A stretch of 21,814 nucleotides of DNA from an uncultured Sphingobium sp. (GTDB lineage Bacteria; Pseudomonadota; Alphaproteobacteria; Sphingomonadales; Sphingomonadaceae), in NCBI GenBank assembly GCA_913773715.1, contig CAJYHD010000228.1:1-21814 (forward strand), given 5' to 3'. The translations under genes and the position numbers were made by a program. Of this stretch, positions 15,264 to 21,814 are shown one piece after another. The notes under the pieces are model-generated. The model made no database searches, had not been told where the DNA came from, and saw nothing but the letters and a program-made list of their open reading frames with translations. Position 1 is the stretch's first letter. Every line of letters begins with the position of its first letter.

Positions 15264-16612
15264 CGTGTGGCACTCGCTTGATGAATGGAGAATGCGCCCA
15301 GCGCATGAAAAGTGACCCCCTCGGCGAGCCGCAGGGCACGCGGATCATGCTGGTTCCAGAAATCGTAGATCGCACCGGGCCGACGCATAAGCCCAGACAG
15401 TGTCAGAAGGTCGGCAAGCGCGAAATCATCGTGGTTGTTCTGGATCACGACGAGGTCACTATCCCGGAACGCCTCGGTCATGCTTGGTTCGGGAGCGACC
15501 CCCAACTTCGCGACCTCGGCTGGGGCTGCGACGGGATCCCACCCAACGACGTCCGCTTTCGGGAACTGCTGGCGCAGCAGCGCGATAAGGGGGATCGCAA
15601 GCGTACCGCGTAGGTCGTCCGTGGCGGGGCGTCCTTTGAATGCGAGCCCCGCGACGGCAATCCGTCGCGGCTCGATTGCCACGCGAGTGCAGTGCTCGGC
15701 CAGTTGTGTCACGGCACGGCTGGGGAGTTCCTCGTTCCAACGTCGGGCGCCGATCGCCAGTGAGGGGATCATGCCTCTGCCTTCTAGGCTTTCGGCGAGG
15801 ATATACGGGTCTTTCTCGAGACACGGGCCGCCAACTGGCCCAGGCATCGGCAGGTTGGCGCGCGGATAGCCGAGGTTGCCACCCGCAATCACTTCGGCAG
15901 CGGAGATGCCGAGCGTGTCACAGACCGATGCGACTTCGTTGGCGAACGCGAATATGTAGTCACGCTGCGTATTGTTGACCAGTTTGACAGTTTCGGCCGT
16001 TTCCGGATCGCTTACCCTTACGATCGACGGTGTCAGGAAAGAAAACATCTGTGAGGCGCGGAAGGTCGAGTTGGCGTCGATCCCTCCGACAATCTGCGGT
16101 AGACTCCGCAATTCATGTAGTGCTTTTCCTTCCAACGTTCGTTCGGGACAGTAGGCAAGGGAATAATTGCAATTGGTACGGTCGAGGATTGGCTTAACGA
16201 AATCGCGTGTTGTGCCGACCAGCACGGTTGAACGCAGGATCACTAGGTCTTCGGGCTTGAGCACTAGCGCCACAGCCTCCGCAACCATGCGCATGCTCTC
16301 GAATCGTACGCGCTTGTTATCGCCGACGGGTGTTCCCACCGTGATGATATAGGCGGTCGATTCGGCCGATGGATCGAAATCCTTACCGAAGGTGAAGCGA
16401 CCTGTCGTAATCTGTTCGGCCAGCTTGGCGTTTAGTCCGGCCTCGACGAAATGGGCCTGATGGCGTTCGAGTGCGGCAAGGACGGCGTCCGACACCTCGA
16501 CACCGTGAACGCGAAATCCCGCGTCGGCCATGGCAACGGCCAGGGTCAAGCCGACATAGCCGAGGCCGACGATGCACACGCTGCGGTCGCGCAGGGACTG
16601 GGGCAGGATCAT
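15260..16612 (-). CDS. UDP-glucose/GDP-mannose dehydrogenase-family nucleotide-sugar 6-dehydrogenase
   Basis: This 450-residue enzyme oxidises the C6 alcohol of an NDP-sugar to the uronic acid using two NAD. Visible are the NAD site VGLGYVGLTLA (15-25), CPERTLEGKALHELRSLP (155-172), the Lys210 region TVKLVNNTQRD and the catalytic Cys264 in GPVGGPCLEKDPYIL. The CPER-EGKA-LPQIVGG stretch is more like UDP-N-acetylhexosamine dehydrogenases (WecC/WbpA type) than UDP-glucose dehydrogenase, but the active-site loop is not typical of either, so the substrate is open. I chose ATG 16612; a TTG at 16654 would add 14 residues and overlap the upstream glycosyltransferase. The stop overlaps the SDR gene start. 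Confidence 0.87.
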   Translation of the reverse strand: MILPQSLRDRSVCIVGLGYVGLTLAVAMADAGFRVHGVEVSDAVLAALERHQAHFVEAGLNAKLAEQITTGRFTFGKDFDPSAESTAYIITVGTPVGDNKRVRFESMRMVAEAVALVLKPEDLVILRSTVLVGTTRDFVKPILDRTNCNYSLAYCPERTLEGKALHELRSLPQIVGGIDANSTFRASQMFSFLTPSIVRVSDPETAETVKLVNNTQRDYIFAFANEVASVCDTLGISAAEVIAGGNLGYPRANLPMPGPVGGPCLEKDPYILAESLEGRGMIPSLAIGARRWNEELPSRAVTQLAEHCTRVAIEPRRIAVAGLAFKGRPATDDLRGTLAIPLIALLRQQFPKADVVGWDPVAAPAEVAKLGVAPEPSMTEAFRDSDLVVIQNNHDDFALADLLTLSGLMRRPGAIYDFWNQHDPRALRLAEGVTFHALGAFSIHQASATR

Positions 16613-16640
16613 AGGTATCGGATCACCAGAAGGAAGAAGA

Positions 16641-17768
16641 TCAAGCAGCGACAACGTCGCGGATCAGCCGGGCATAGCGGTCACTGACCGGCGCAATATC
16701 GTGGTCATGTTCGACCGACCGCAGCGCCCCCGCCGATAGCCGTTGCCATAGCGGGGCGTCATCGACCAGGCGCAGCATTGCATCGGTCAGTGCGGGAACG
16801 TCGCCGGGCTCGACGACGAGCCCGGTCTCACCATTCTTGTTGACGAACGGCACACCCGAGCGATCGAGGTTAGTGGATACCATTGGAAGTCCCGCCGCCA
16901 TGCTTTCGACTTGAGCCACGCCATACATTTCGGCTGCCGTGACCGATGGCATTGCCCCAAGCCGAGCCTGGGCAAAGGCGTCTGCCAGCTCAGCCGCCGA
17001 TAACCCGCCTGCCAGCAACACGCGATCCTCCACGCCGGCCGCCTTGATTTTGTCGGTAAGTTCGTCTCTCAGCGGGCCGGATCCCACGATCAACGAGCAC
17101 AATCGATGACCGAAGCCACGCGCGGCTTCGATAAGCACGTCGAACCCCTTGTAGGGGACGAGCCGCCCGACCGAGATCGACATTGCACGACCGCGCCGGA
17201 ATGTGCGGAGCGTATCGGCAAAAGGCGTGGTGCCGGTTGCTGTTGGGATTAGGGTTCGGTCGAAAGGATAGGGGATGACGATGCCGTTGCGGATCGCAGC
17301 GGCGCGATGCGATCGCTGCAGGTGGACGGGAGTCGGACCGATGACCGCAGCCGCCCGCGCAAGCAGAAGACGGTCGAGCGGCGTGGTTGCTAAGCGGATC
17401 GGTGGTTGCGGAATGTCCGCATGCCACAGCAGGATGACCGGCTTCTTCCAGCTCAGCGCCGCGACGACGGCCAGCGGATTGGGCATATGGACGAGCGCGC
17501 AATCATATTCGGCCTCCAGATGGCGGCCCTGTTCGACGTATCGCCAGGACAGATGCTTGTTACCGAACGAAAAATTGGCAGCACAGCGCATCACACGGTA
17601 GTTTCGCTCACGCTCTACGTACGGACCCTTGACCTCGGTGCACAGAACGTCGGCCTGGATGCCATGTGCCGGGAGCATTTCAGCGATATTGAAGGTGACG
17701 GTTTCGATGCCGCCGGTATCGGGGTCGAAATGCTTGGCAAGCTGTAGCACGCGAATGGGGTCTGACAT
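16641..17768 (-). CDS. GT4-family glycosyltransferase
   Basis: This 375-residue GT-B enzyme starts MSDPIRVLQLAKHFDPDTGG, the usual N-terminal loop with the TGGIE motif of GT4 enzymes. It continues with SVGRLVPYKGFDVLIEAA (199-216) and the donor-binding E-x7-E in AEMYGVAQVESMAAG (Glu280, Glu288). It is the first gene of the minus-strand operon, 28 bases ahead of the dehydrogenase. A natural guess is that it transfers the uronic-acid-derived sugar made by the two following genes. An open frame continues upstream to 18152, but that extension is antisense to the beta-helix gene and has no family support; the ATG at 17768 fits the known N-terminus. Confidence 0.88.
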   Translation of the reverse strand: MSDPIRVLQLAKHFDPDTGGIETVTFNIAEMLPAHGIQADVLCTEVKGPYVERERNYRVMRCAANFSFGNKHLSWRYVEQGRHLEAEYDCALVHMPNPLAVVAALSWKKPVILLWHADIPQPPIRLATTPLDRLLLARAAAVIGPTPVHLQRSHRAAAIRNGIVIPYPFDRTLIPTATGTTPFADTLRTFRRGRAMSISVGRLVPYKGFDVLIEAARGFGHRLCSLIVGSGPLRDELTDKIKAAGVEDRVLLAGGLSAAELADAFAQARLGAMPSVTAAEMYGVAQVESMAAGLPMVSTNLDRSGVPFVNKNGETGLVVEPGDVPALTDAMLRLVDDAPLWQRLSAGALRSVEHDHDIAPVSDRYARLIRDVVAA

Positions 17769-17938
17769 ACGAGGCGCTGACCTTGAGCGTATCGAGCCCG
17801 CACGATGCGACGACAAATCACCGTGCGATGCGGACGTGAAAATGAGCTGAGAGCCGTTCTCTATGGAGGGCGTGAGAAGATTGCAACAGATGCAGGATTC
17901 ACACGCTTGACCGCGTAGCAAATCGTCGAAGGATGACC
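17769..17938. promoter_or_regulatory. Divergent intergenic region, GT4 operon / beta-helix gene
   Basis: These 170 bases separate two divergently transcribed units, so both promoters should be here. I see no clear sigma-70 boxes. There is a CGCACG (17799-17804) / CGTGCG (17822-17827) inverted repeat, each copy followed by ATG, which could be an operator but is short. The right gene has AAGGA at 17929-17933, five bases before the chosen start at 17939. Confidence 0.4.
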
Positions 17939-19468
17939 ATGTCCGTACGCCCTGATCGCCGTCATCTTCTGCGCGCCGCCATCGGCACGGCGACGGTGTT
18001 GCCCGCCGCATCAATGACTCGCGACACCGCCAAGGTTCTGCGGGACGGGGCGATGTCGGCACGCGATGCGGGAGCGCGCTTCGATGGCCGAACCGATGAC
18101 GCTGCGGCGTTGCAGCGATCGATCGATGAGGCGGCGCGCGCTGGCCGCGCACTGCTCCTGCCTTCCGGCATCGCCCGGCTCGGCCGGCCGCTGAACCTTC
18201 AGGGCCGTTATGTCGCTATTATCGGGGATCCGGCCGGACATACCGTTCTCCAAGCGTCCTCATCCTTGGCCTGCCTTATCGATGCCGGGGAGGAGCGCGA
18301 AGTGATCGACAGTCCGTTGTACCTATACGGATTAACGCTTGATGGTGCCGATATGACCCAGATCGGCATCAAGGTGCGGTACCGGCATCGTACCGTTTTC
18401 GATACGATAGCCGTTAGTCGATGTGTCACCGGGATCGAAGAGGTCGACGCTTGGCTGGCGCGGCGGGTCAATTGTCGCGTGCGCGCGACCCGTACCGGTT
18501 GGCGGTTGCGCGGTGCCAATCACAGCAGTGTCTGGATCGGCTGCACGTTTACTGATGCGCGTGATGTCCACCTAGATATCGGGGTCAATGGTTCTGCTCA
18601 GGATGGCAACGATGCGCTTCTGTTTCAGGGCTGCGACATCGAATACGGCGTCGGTGACGGTATCCGGGTGGCGCGTGGCGTGACCGCCACTTTCGACACC
18701 TGCTACGTTGGCGAGGGGATCGGCGGCACCGTCGTGCGCAACGCCGGTTTGACCGCGATACGTGGCGGTGCCTTGTTCGTCGGCCTGCGTGCCGACCGGT
18801 CGGCTATCGTGCCTCTCGCCGGAGAGCTGCGCGTGTCCGGTACGGCGATCCGGGGTCAGGAACATGGCGCGTTGGAACGATTGATCGGTGCGGACCCGGT
18901 CGTGCCGTCGGCAGGACGGGTGGTGTGCGAGAATGTCGTCATGCAGATCAAGACCGGCGGTGATCCGACGTTTCCCGGCGATGTTCTGGGAACGATGCCG
19001 ATACGGACGTTCGCTTCGTTACTTGGTCGGAATTGGCGTGCGACCGCCAATGATGTCGAGATGACCGATGCCAGTACCGGAGACGAGCGAAGCGTTCGTT
19101 GCCGCGACGTCGTCGGGACCAATCCGCTGATCGGACTTGCTGCGACACTTATCGATCGGGACGAAGCGCGCCGCGATGGCACGGCTTATTTCGCGATCGT
19201 CTATCAGGCATCGCGTCCCGTCGAATTGAGGGCGACCAGCGGCGCCATATCCCGTGCCCCGTGGCGACAGATCGGCACGTTGCCTCCGACACGGGCTGCC
19301 GGCACGTATGTGAAGGTGGATGTACCGGTCGACTTCACCCGTTTCACCACGGTCGAGCTCGTGATGCCGGCGACCATCGATGATGTGTTGACGCTGCATC
19401 ACGCCACCATCAGTGACTCCCGGGTGGTGGCGCCCGGACCGCTGTCCAATCTGGCTCGGGCGCGATGA
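17939..19468 (+). CDS. Tat-signal right-handed beta-helix protein, candidate polysaccharide lyase/modifier
   Basis: This 509-residue protein begins with a probable twin-arginine signal (PDRRHLLRAAIG, then a short hydrophobic run to about residue 25), implying export of a folded protein to the periplasm or beyond. Next comes DAGARFDGRTDDAAALQRSI (43-62), the N-terminal signature of Pectate_lyase_3/tailspike-like beta helices. Middle repeats with phrases such as SSVWIGCTF, LLFQGCDIEYG and ATFDTCYVGEG look like stacked coils. The last 150 residues resemble no domain I can name. Such proteins in polysaccharide clusters are lyases, epimerases or depolymerases that trim or modify the polymer; catalytic residues cannot be assigned by eye. 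AAGGA five bases before the ATG at 17939 favours it over the ATG at 17933. It is a single-gene unit between two minus-strand operons. Confidence 0.75.
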   Translation: MSVRPDRRHLLRAAIGTATVLPAASMTRDTAKVLRDGAMSARDAGARFDGRTDDAAALQRSIDEAARAGRALLLPSGIARLGRPLNLQGRYVAIIGDPAGHTVLQASSSLACLIDAGEEREVIDSPLYLYGLTLDGADMTQIGIKVRYRHRTVFDTIAVSRCVTGIEEVDAWLARRVNCRVRATRTGWRLRGANHSSVWIGCTFTDARDVHLDIGVNGSAQDGNDALLFQGCDIEYGVGDGIRVARGVTATFDTCYVGEGIGGTVVRNAGLTAIRGGALFVGLRADRSAIVPLAGELRVSGTAIRGQEHGALERLIGADPVVPSAGRVVCENVVMQIKTGGDPTFPGDVLGTMPIRTFASLLGRNWRATANDVEMTDASTGDERSVRCRDVVGTNPLIGLAATLIDRDEARRDGTAYFAIVYQASRPVELRATSGAISRAPWRQIGTLPPTRAAGTYVKVDVPVDFTRFTTVELVMPATIDDVLTLHHATISDSRVVAPGPLSNLARAR

Positions 19469-19541
19469 TGGAGCACCCTTCGAAAATAGGCGATTGGAAG
19501 ACGCGCAGCAACACGGTCGTGTCACGCGGTCGTTGGTTGGC

Positions 19542-19566
19542 CGATATCAGGGATATTGCGATATCG
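19542..19566. terminator. Possible stem-loop between convergent genes
   Basis: CGATATC (19542-19548) and GATATCG (19560-19566) form a perfect 7-bp inverted repeat with an 11-base loop, in the 103-base gap between the convergent beta-helix and phosphotransferase genes. There is no T-run after it on either strand and the stem is AT-rich, so a role as a bidirectional terminator is only weakly supported. Confidence 0.25.
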
Positions 19567-19571
19567 TCGCG

Positions 19572-20834
19572 TCAACGCGCACCGAAACCGGTCGCCATGG
19601 TTCTGATCGTGCGCGCGACGATCAGAATATCAAGCCACGGCGAGAAATGCTTGATGTAATAGAAATCATAATGAAGCTTGTATCGGACGTCTTCGACTTC
19701 GGCGACGTGCCCCTGGCTCACCTGAGCCCAGCCCGTGATCCCAGGCCGCACGATATGGCGATAGCGGTAGAAAGGAATTTCGGCTTCGTACCATCGCGAT
19801 AGCACTTCCGCTTCGGGACGCGGCCCGATCCAGCTCATCTCGCCCTTCAGGATGTTGAGGATTTGCGGCAGCTCGTCGATTCTGGAGGTGCGCAGGAAGC
19901 GTCCGATACGTGTTACTCGCTGATCGTTGGCTTGGGTCATGGCGCCTGATCGTGCATCGGCATCGGCACGCACCGTCATGGAACGGAATTTGTATACCGT
20001 GAAAGATGCGCCTGAGTAGCCGATGCGACGCTGCCGGAAAATGGCCGGACCCGGGGAATCGAGACGGATCGCCAGTGACAGCGCGAGCAGGAAGGGTGAC
20101 AGCACCAACAGAAGGATCACGGCCGCGATCCAGTCCAGCAAGTGTTTGCAGGTCATGTACGCGGATACTGGTGCCAACCCGCCAAAATTATTCTCGGAAA
20201 GGTGCTCGAGCTCGACCTGTCCGGTAAGGGATTCCAACAGCTGTTTGCTGTGATAGACCGGCAACCCTTCCAGAGCGTAATCGGTCAATCGACGCTCCCA
20301 TTCGTCGGGTAGCTCGGCACGCAGATCGACAGCGATCGCCGATAGATTTGATGCATCGTTCGTTGGCGCCGTCAGGATCTGCCAATCGATCCGATCGATG
20401 GCCGTTAGCTTTGCCGCATTGCCAATCGGGATGACCCCAATCGTAAGGTCATCTCGCCGTTGAGCGCGAAAGTAGGCAATGTAGAACCAAGCGATACACA
20501 GTACAGCGCTCGTGATGAACACGGAGCGTGAGTAGGAGAATCGCCCAAAAAGAAACGCAAAAAACGCAATACTATAACCGGATAGAAATGAGGGTATGAT
20601 ATAGACACTACCCTGAACGCCGGGGTAGTTGCTGAGGCTGCGCAGAAGGAAGACGCCGATCATCGAGGCGAACATCGTTCCGACAAGCGTGACGTTCAGC
20701 AGGCCGGCATCGTCAGTCGCCGGATTGGTGAGGAGGCGGAGCAGATAGGGCAGTAGCGAACAGCTGAGCGCGCCAAGCAGGTTCCAGCGGAGCCGTTGCC
20801 AGCTGACATGTCGACGCAGAAGATGTTCCGCCAC
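19572..20834 (-). CDS. Polyprenyl-phosphate sugar-1-phosphate transferase (initiating transferase)
   Basis: This enzyme starts repeat-unit assembly by moving a hexose-1-phosphate from its UDP donor to undecaprenyl phosphate. The 420 residues show several N-terminal membrane spans (about 15-125), a soluble linker, a re-entrant hydrophobic helix (about 233-256), then the catalytic domain. Conserved are KFRSMTVRADAD (282-293), RIGRFLRTSRIDELPQILNI (309-328) with the Asp320-Glu321 pair, and IGPRPE and PGITGWAQV. This is the WcaJ/WbaP/PssY-type family (bacterial sugar transferase domain). The start is the GTG at 20834; I see no better ATG. It is a lone minus-strand gene with a divergent neighbour. 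The sugar, glucose or galactose in most relatives, is not determinable here. Confidence 0.92.
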   Translation of the reverse strand: MAEHLLRRHVSWQRLRWNLLGALSCSLLPYLLRLLTNPATDDAGLLNVTLVGTMFASMIGVFLLRSLSNYPGVQGSVYIIPSFLSGYSIAFFAFLFGRFSYSRSVFITSAVLCIAWFYIAYFRAQRRDDLTIGVIPIGNAAKLTAIDRIDWQILTAPTNDASNLSAIAVDLRAELPDEWERRLTDYALEGLPVYHSKQLLESLTGQVELEHLSENNFGGLAPVSAYMTCKHLLDWIAAVILLLVLSPFLLALSLAIRLDSPGPAIFRQRRIGYSGASFTVYKFRSMTVRADADARSGAMTQANDQRVTRIGRFLRTSRIDELPQILNILKGEMSWIGPRPEAEVLSRWYEAEIPFYRYRHIVRPGITGWAQVSQGHVAEVEDVRYKLHYDFYYIKHFSPWLDILIVARTIRTMATGFGAR

Positions 20835-21067
20835 AATCGTTACTCACTCGATCCGCGGCAGGACGACATTCGGCTTGGAGCGGCTACGGATCATGCCGCC
20901 GCTGCCGGACATCTTTTTTGAGCGACCTGCCCGGCCCCACTCGTTCGGGGCGCCATACCCAGTTGGGCGAGGCGTGTAAATGATACGCGAAGCCTCTGGT
21001 GGTGGTGATGCGTAAAAGTATGACCGCCGTCTTGTTGCGCGCGTTCGCAGATCCTAGAGGCAGGGTC
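20835..21067. promoter_or_regulatory. Divergent intergenic region, phosphotransferase / O-antigen ligase-like gene
   Basis: These 233 bases lie between two divergent starts and must hold both promoters. I see no gene, no clear promoter boxes and no riboswitch-like structure. AGAGG at 21056-21060 is the ribosome-binding site of the right-hand gene. An in-frame ATG at 21008 would extend that gene by 20 residues but lacks a good ribosome-binding site. Confidence 0.4.
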
Positions 21068-21814
21068 ATGCCTACTCGTGCCCGGCCTTTTCCGTTTCGA
21101 CCGAGCCTGTGTTTCGGCCTCCTGTTGGCGCTGTTGGCTGTACTTCTGCTGGCGGGGGGGGCGTCGCGTGAGGATGTCCTGGGACAGGTGGTGGTCAGGG
21201 CGTCGGCCTGGTTGGCGTTGGCGATGGCGGCAGTATTTGGTCCACGACCGGCGCTGCGCGGTTTGGGACCAGTCTTGCTCCTGCTGTCGTTGGCTATCGC
21301 GCTCCCGTTGCTTCAACTTGTGCCGTTGCCCCCAGCGATATGGCAGATGTTGCCGGGACGCCAGATCCTCACGGCGGCCGCCAGCGGATCAGATCAACCA
21401 TGGCGCCCGATGACAATGACGCCGGGGGCGACGCTTAATGCTGCGTGGTCGCTCGTCGTGCCGCTGACGGTCTTGATGCTTCTGGCGGGCTTGCGGCCGG
21501 ACGAGCAGGCCAAGCTTCCGGCGGTGCTTCTTGTGCTGGCAGGTAGCGCCATGATCGTCGGATTGCTGCAATTCTCGGGTGTTCACATTGCCAATCCGTT
21601 CGTGAACGGCACACCGGGCCAGGTAAGCGGCACGCTTGCCAACCGAAATCACTTTGCCTTGCTCCTCGCGATCGGATGTCTGGTGGCACCGGCGTGGGCG
21701 TTCGGGAATGATCGACGTGGCAGTTGGCGCGCACTGCTGGCGCTGGCGTCGCTAATCCTCTTTGTGCTGACCATCTTGGCCAGCGGGTCGCGGGCCGGGA
21801 TGGTAACCGGGCTG
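21068..21814 (+). CDS. O-antigen ligase/Wzy_C-family membrane protein, 3' end outside window
   Basis: An open frame of 249 codons runs off the right edge without a stop. It begins MPTRARPFPFRPSLCFGLLL and has hydrophobic spans near residues 15-30, 45-58, 65-82, 125-142, 150-170, 195-212 and 222-238. The segment GTLANRNHFALLLAIG (188-203) and SGSRAGM (239-245) are the conserved features of the Wzy_C/O-antigen ligase superfamily, which contains WaaL ligases, exopolysaccharide polymerases and some protein glycosylation ligases. As wzy is already present at 4037, this second member may be a ligase attaching the polymer to lipid A core, or a polymerase of a second polysaccharide locus to the right. 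AGAGG seven bases upstream supports the ATG at 21068. Confidence 0.85.
   Translation, partial: MPTRARPFPFRPSLCFGLLLALLAVLLLAGGASREDVLGQVVVRASAWLALAMAAVFGPRPALRGLGPVLLLLSLAIALPLLQLVPLPPAIWQMLPGRQILTAAASGSDQPWRPMTMTPGATLNAAWSLVVPLTVLMLLAGLRPDEQAKLPAVLLVLAGSAMIVGLLQFSGVHIANPFVNGTPGQVSGTLANRNHFALLLAIGCLVAPAWAFGNDRRGSWRALLALASLILFVLTILASGSRAGMVTGL

Noticed and set aside
17769..18152. N-terminal extension of the minus-strand GT4 gene
   Set aside because: The extension has no family similarity and overlaps the start of the beta-helix gene; the GT4 N-terminus begins naturally at the ATG at 17768.
1..21814. CRISPR arrays, tRNA or rRNA genes
   Set aside because: I saw no regularly spaced direct repeats, tRNA-like cloverleaf ends or rRNA-like conserved sequence on either strand by eye.

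Overview
The window looks like a GC-rich alphaproteobacterium of the Sphingomonas type. This rests on base composition (about 60-70 % GC in most genes by local counts), on the sphingomonad-plasmid flavour of the left end, and on the families seen. No rRNA or other phylogenetic marker is present, so the genus is an inference. The left end (1-3800) is a decayed plasmid or conjugative-element backbone. It holds a small ribbon-helix-helix protein of the kind that partners ParA, an internally deleted IS5-family remnant, and the helicase/C-terminal part of a MobF (TraA-type) relaxase broken by two in-frame stops and a pair of compensating frameshifts. A frameshifted IS3-family (IS407-like) end fragment and the last 50 codons of a Tn3-family transposase follow.

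From 4037 to 14260 a tight plus-strand operon encodes a Wzx/Wzy-type polysaccharide. In order: membrane polymerase (wzy), GT4 glycosyltransferase, a five-gene nucleotide-sugar cassette, a serine-acetyltransferase-like hexapeptide acetyltransferase, a flippase (wzx) and a GT2 glycosyltransferase. The cassette is glucose-1-phosphate cytidylyltransferase rfbF, CDP-glucose 4,6-dehydratase rfbG, an RmlC-like epimerase, a TylC3/NovU-type sugar C-methyltransferase and an SDR reductase. Most junctions overlap or touch. The cassette lacks the RfbH-type 3-dehydratase, so it should not make a 3,6-dideoxyhexose. The simplest reading is a CDP-linked C-methyl-branched 6-deoxyhexose, reminiscent of CDP-vinelose of Azotobacter.

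A convergent minus-strand operon (17768 to 14265) encodes a GT4 glycosyltransferase, a nucleotide-sugar 6-dehydrogenase and an SDR epimerase/decarboxylase, which probably make and transfer a uronic-acid-type sugar or its derivative. Divergent from it is a Tat-signal beta-helix protein (17939-19468), a candidate polysaccharide lyase or modifying protein. Next come the minus-strand initiating polyprenyl-phosphate sugar-phosphotransferase (19572-20834) and, divergent from that, a truncated O-antigen ligase/Wzy-family membrane protein running off the right edge (21068-21814).

Together the genes supply initiation, special sugar donors, transferases, acetyl decoration, flipping and polymerisation of a lipid-linked repeat unit. 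The export genes (Wza/Wzc or Lpt) are not in view. A low-GC block (about 27-28 % in two counted 60-base samples) covers most of wzy and the first third of the next glycosyltransferase, suggesting that the serotype-determining part was imported.
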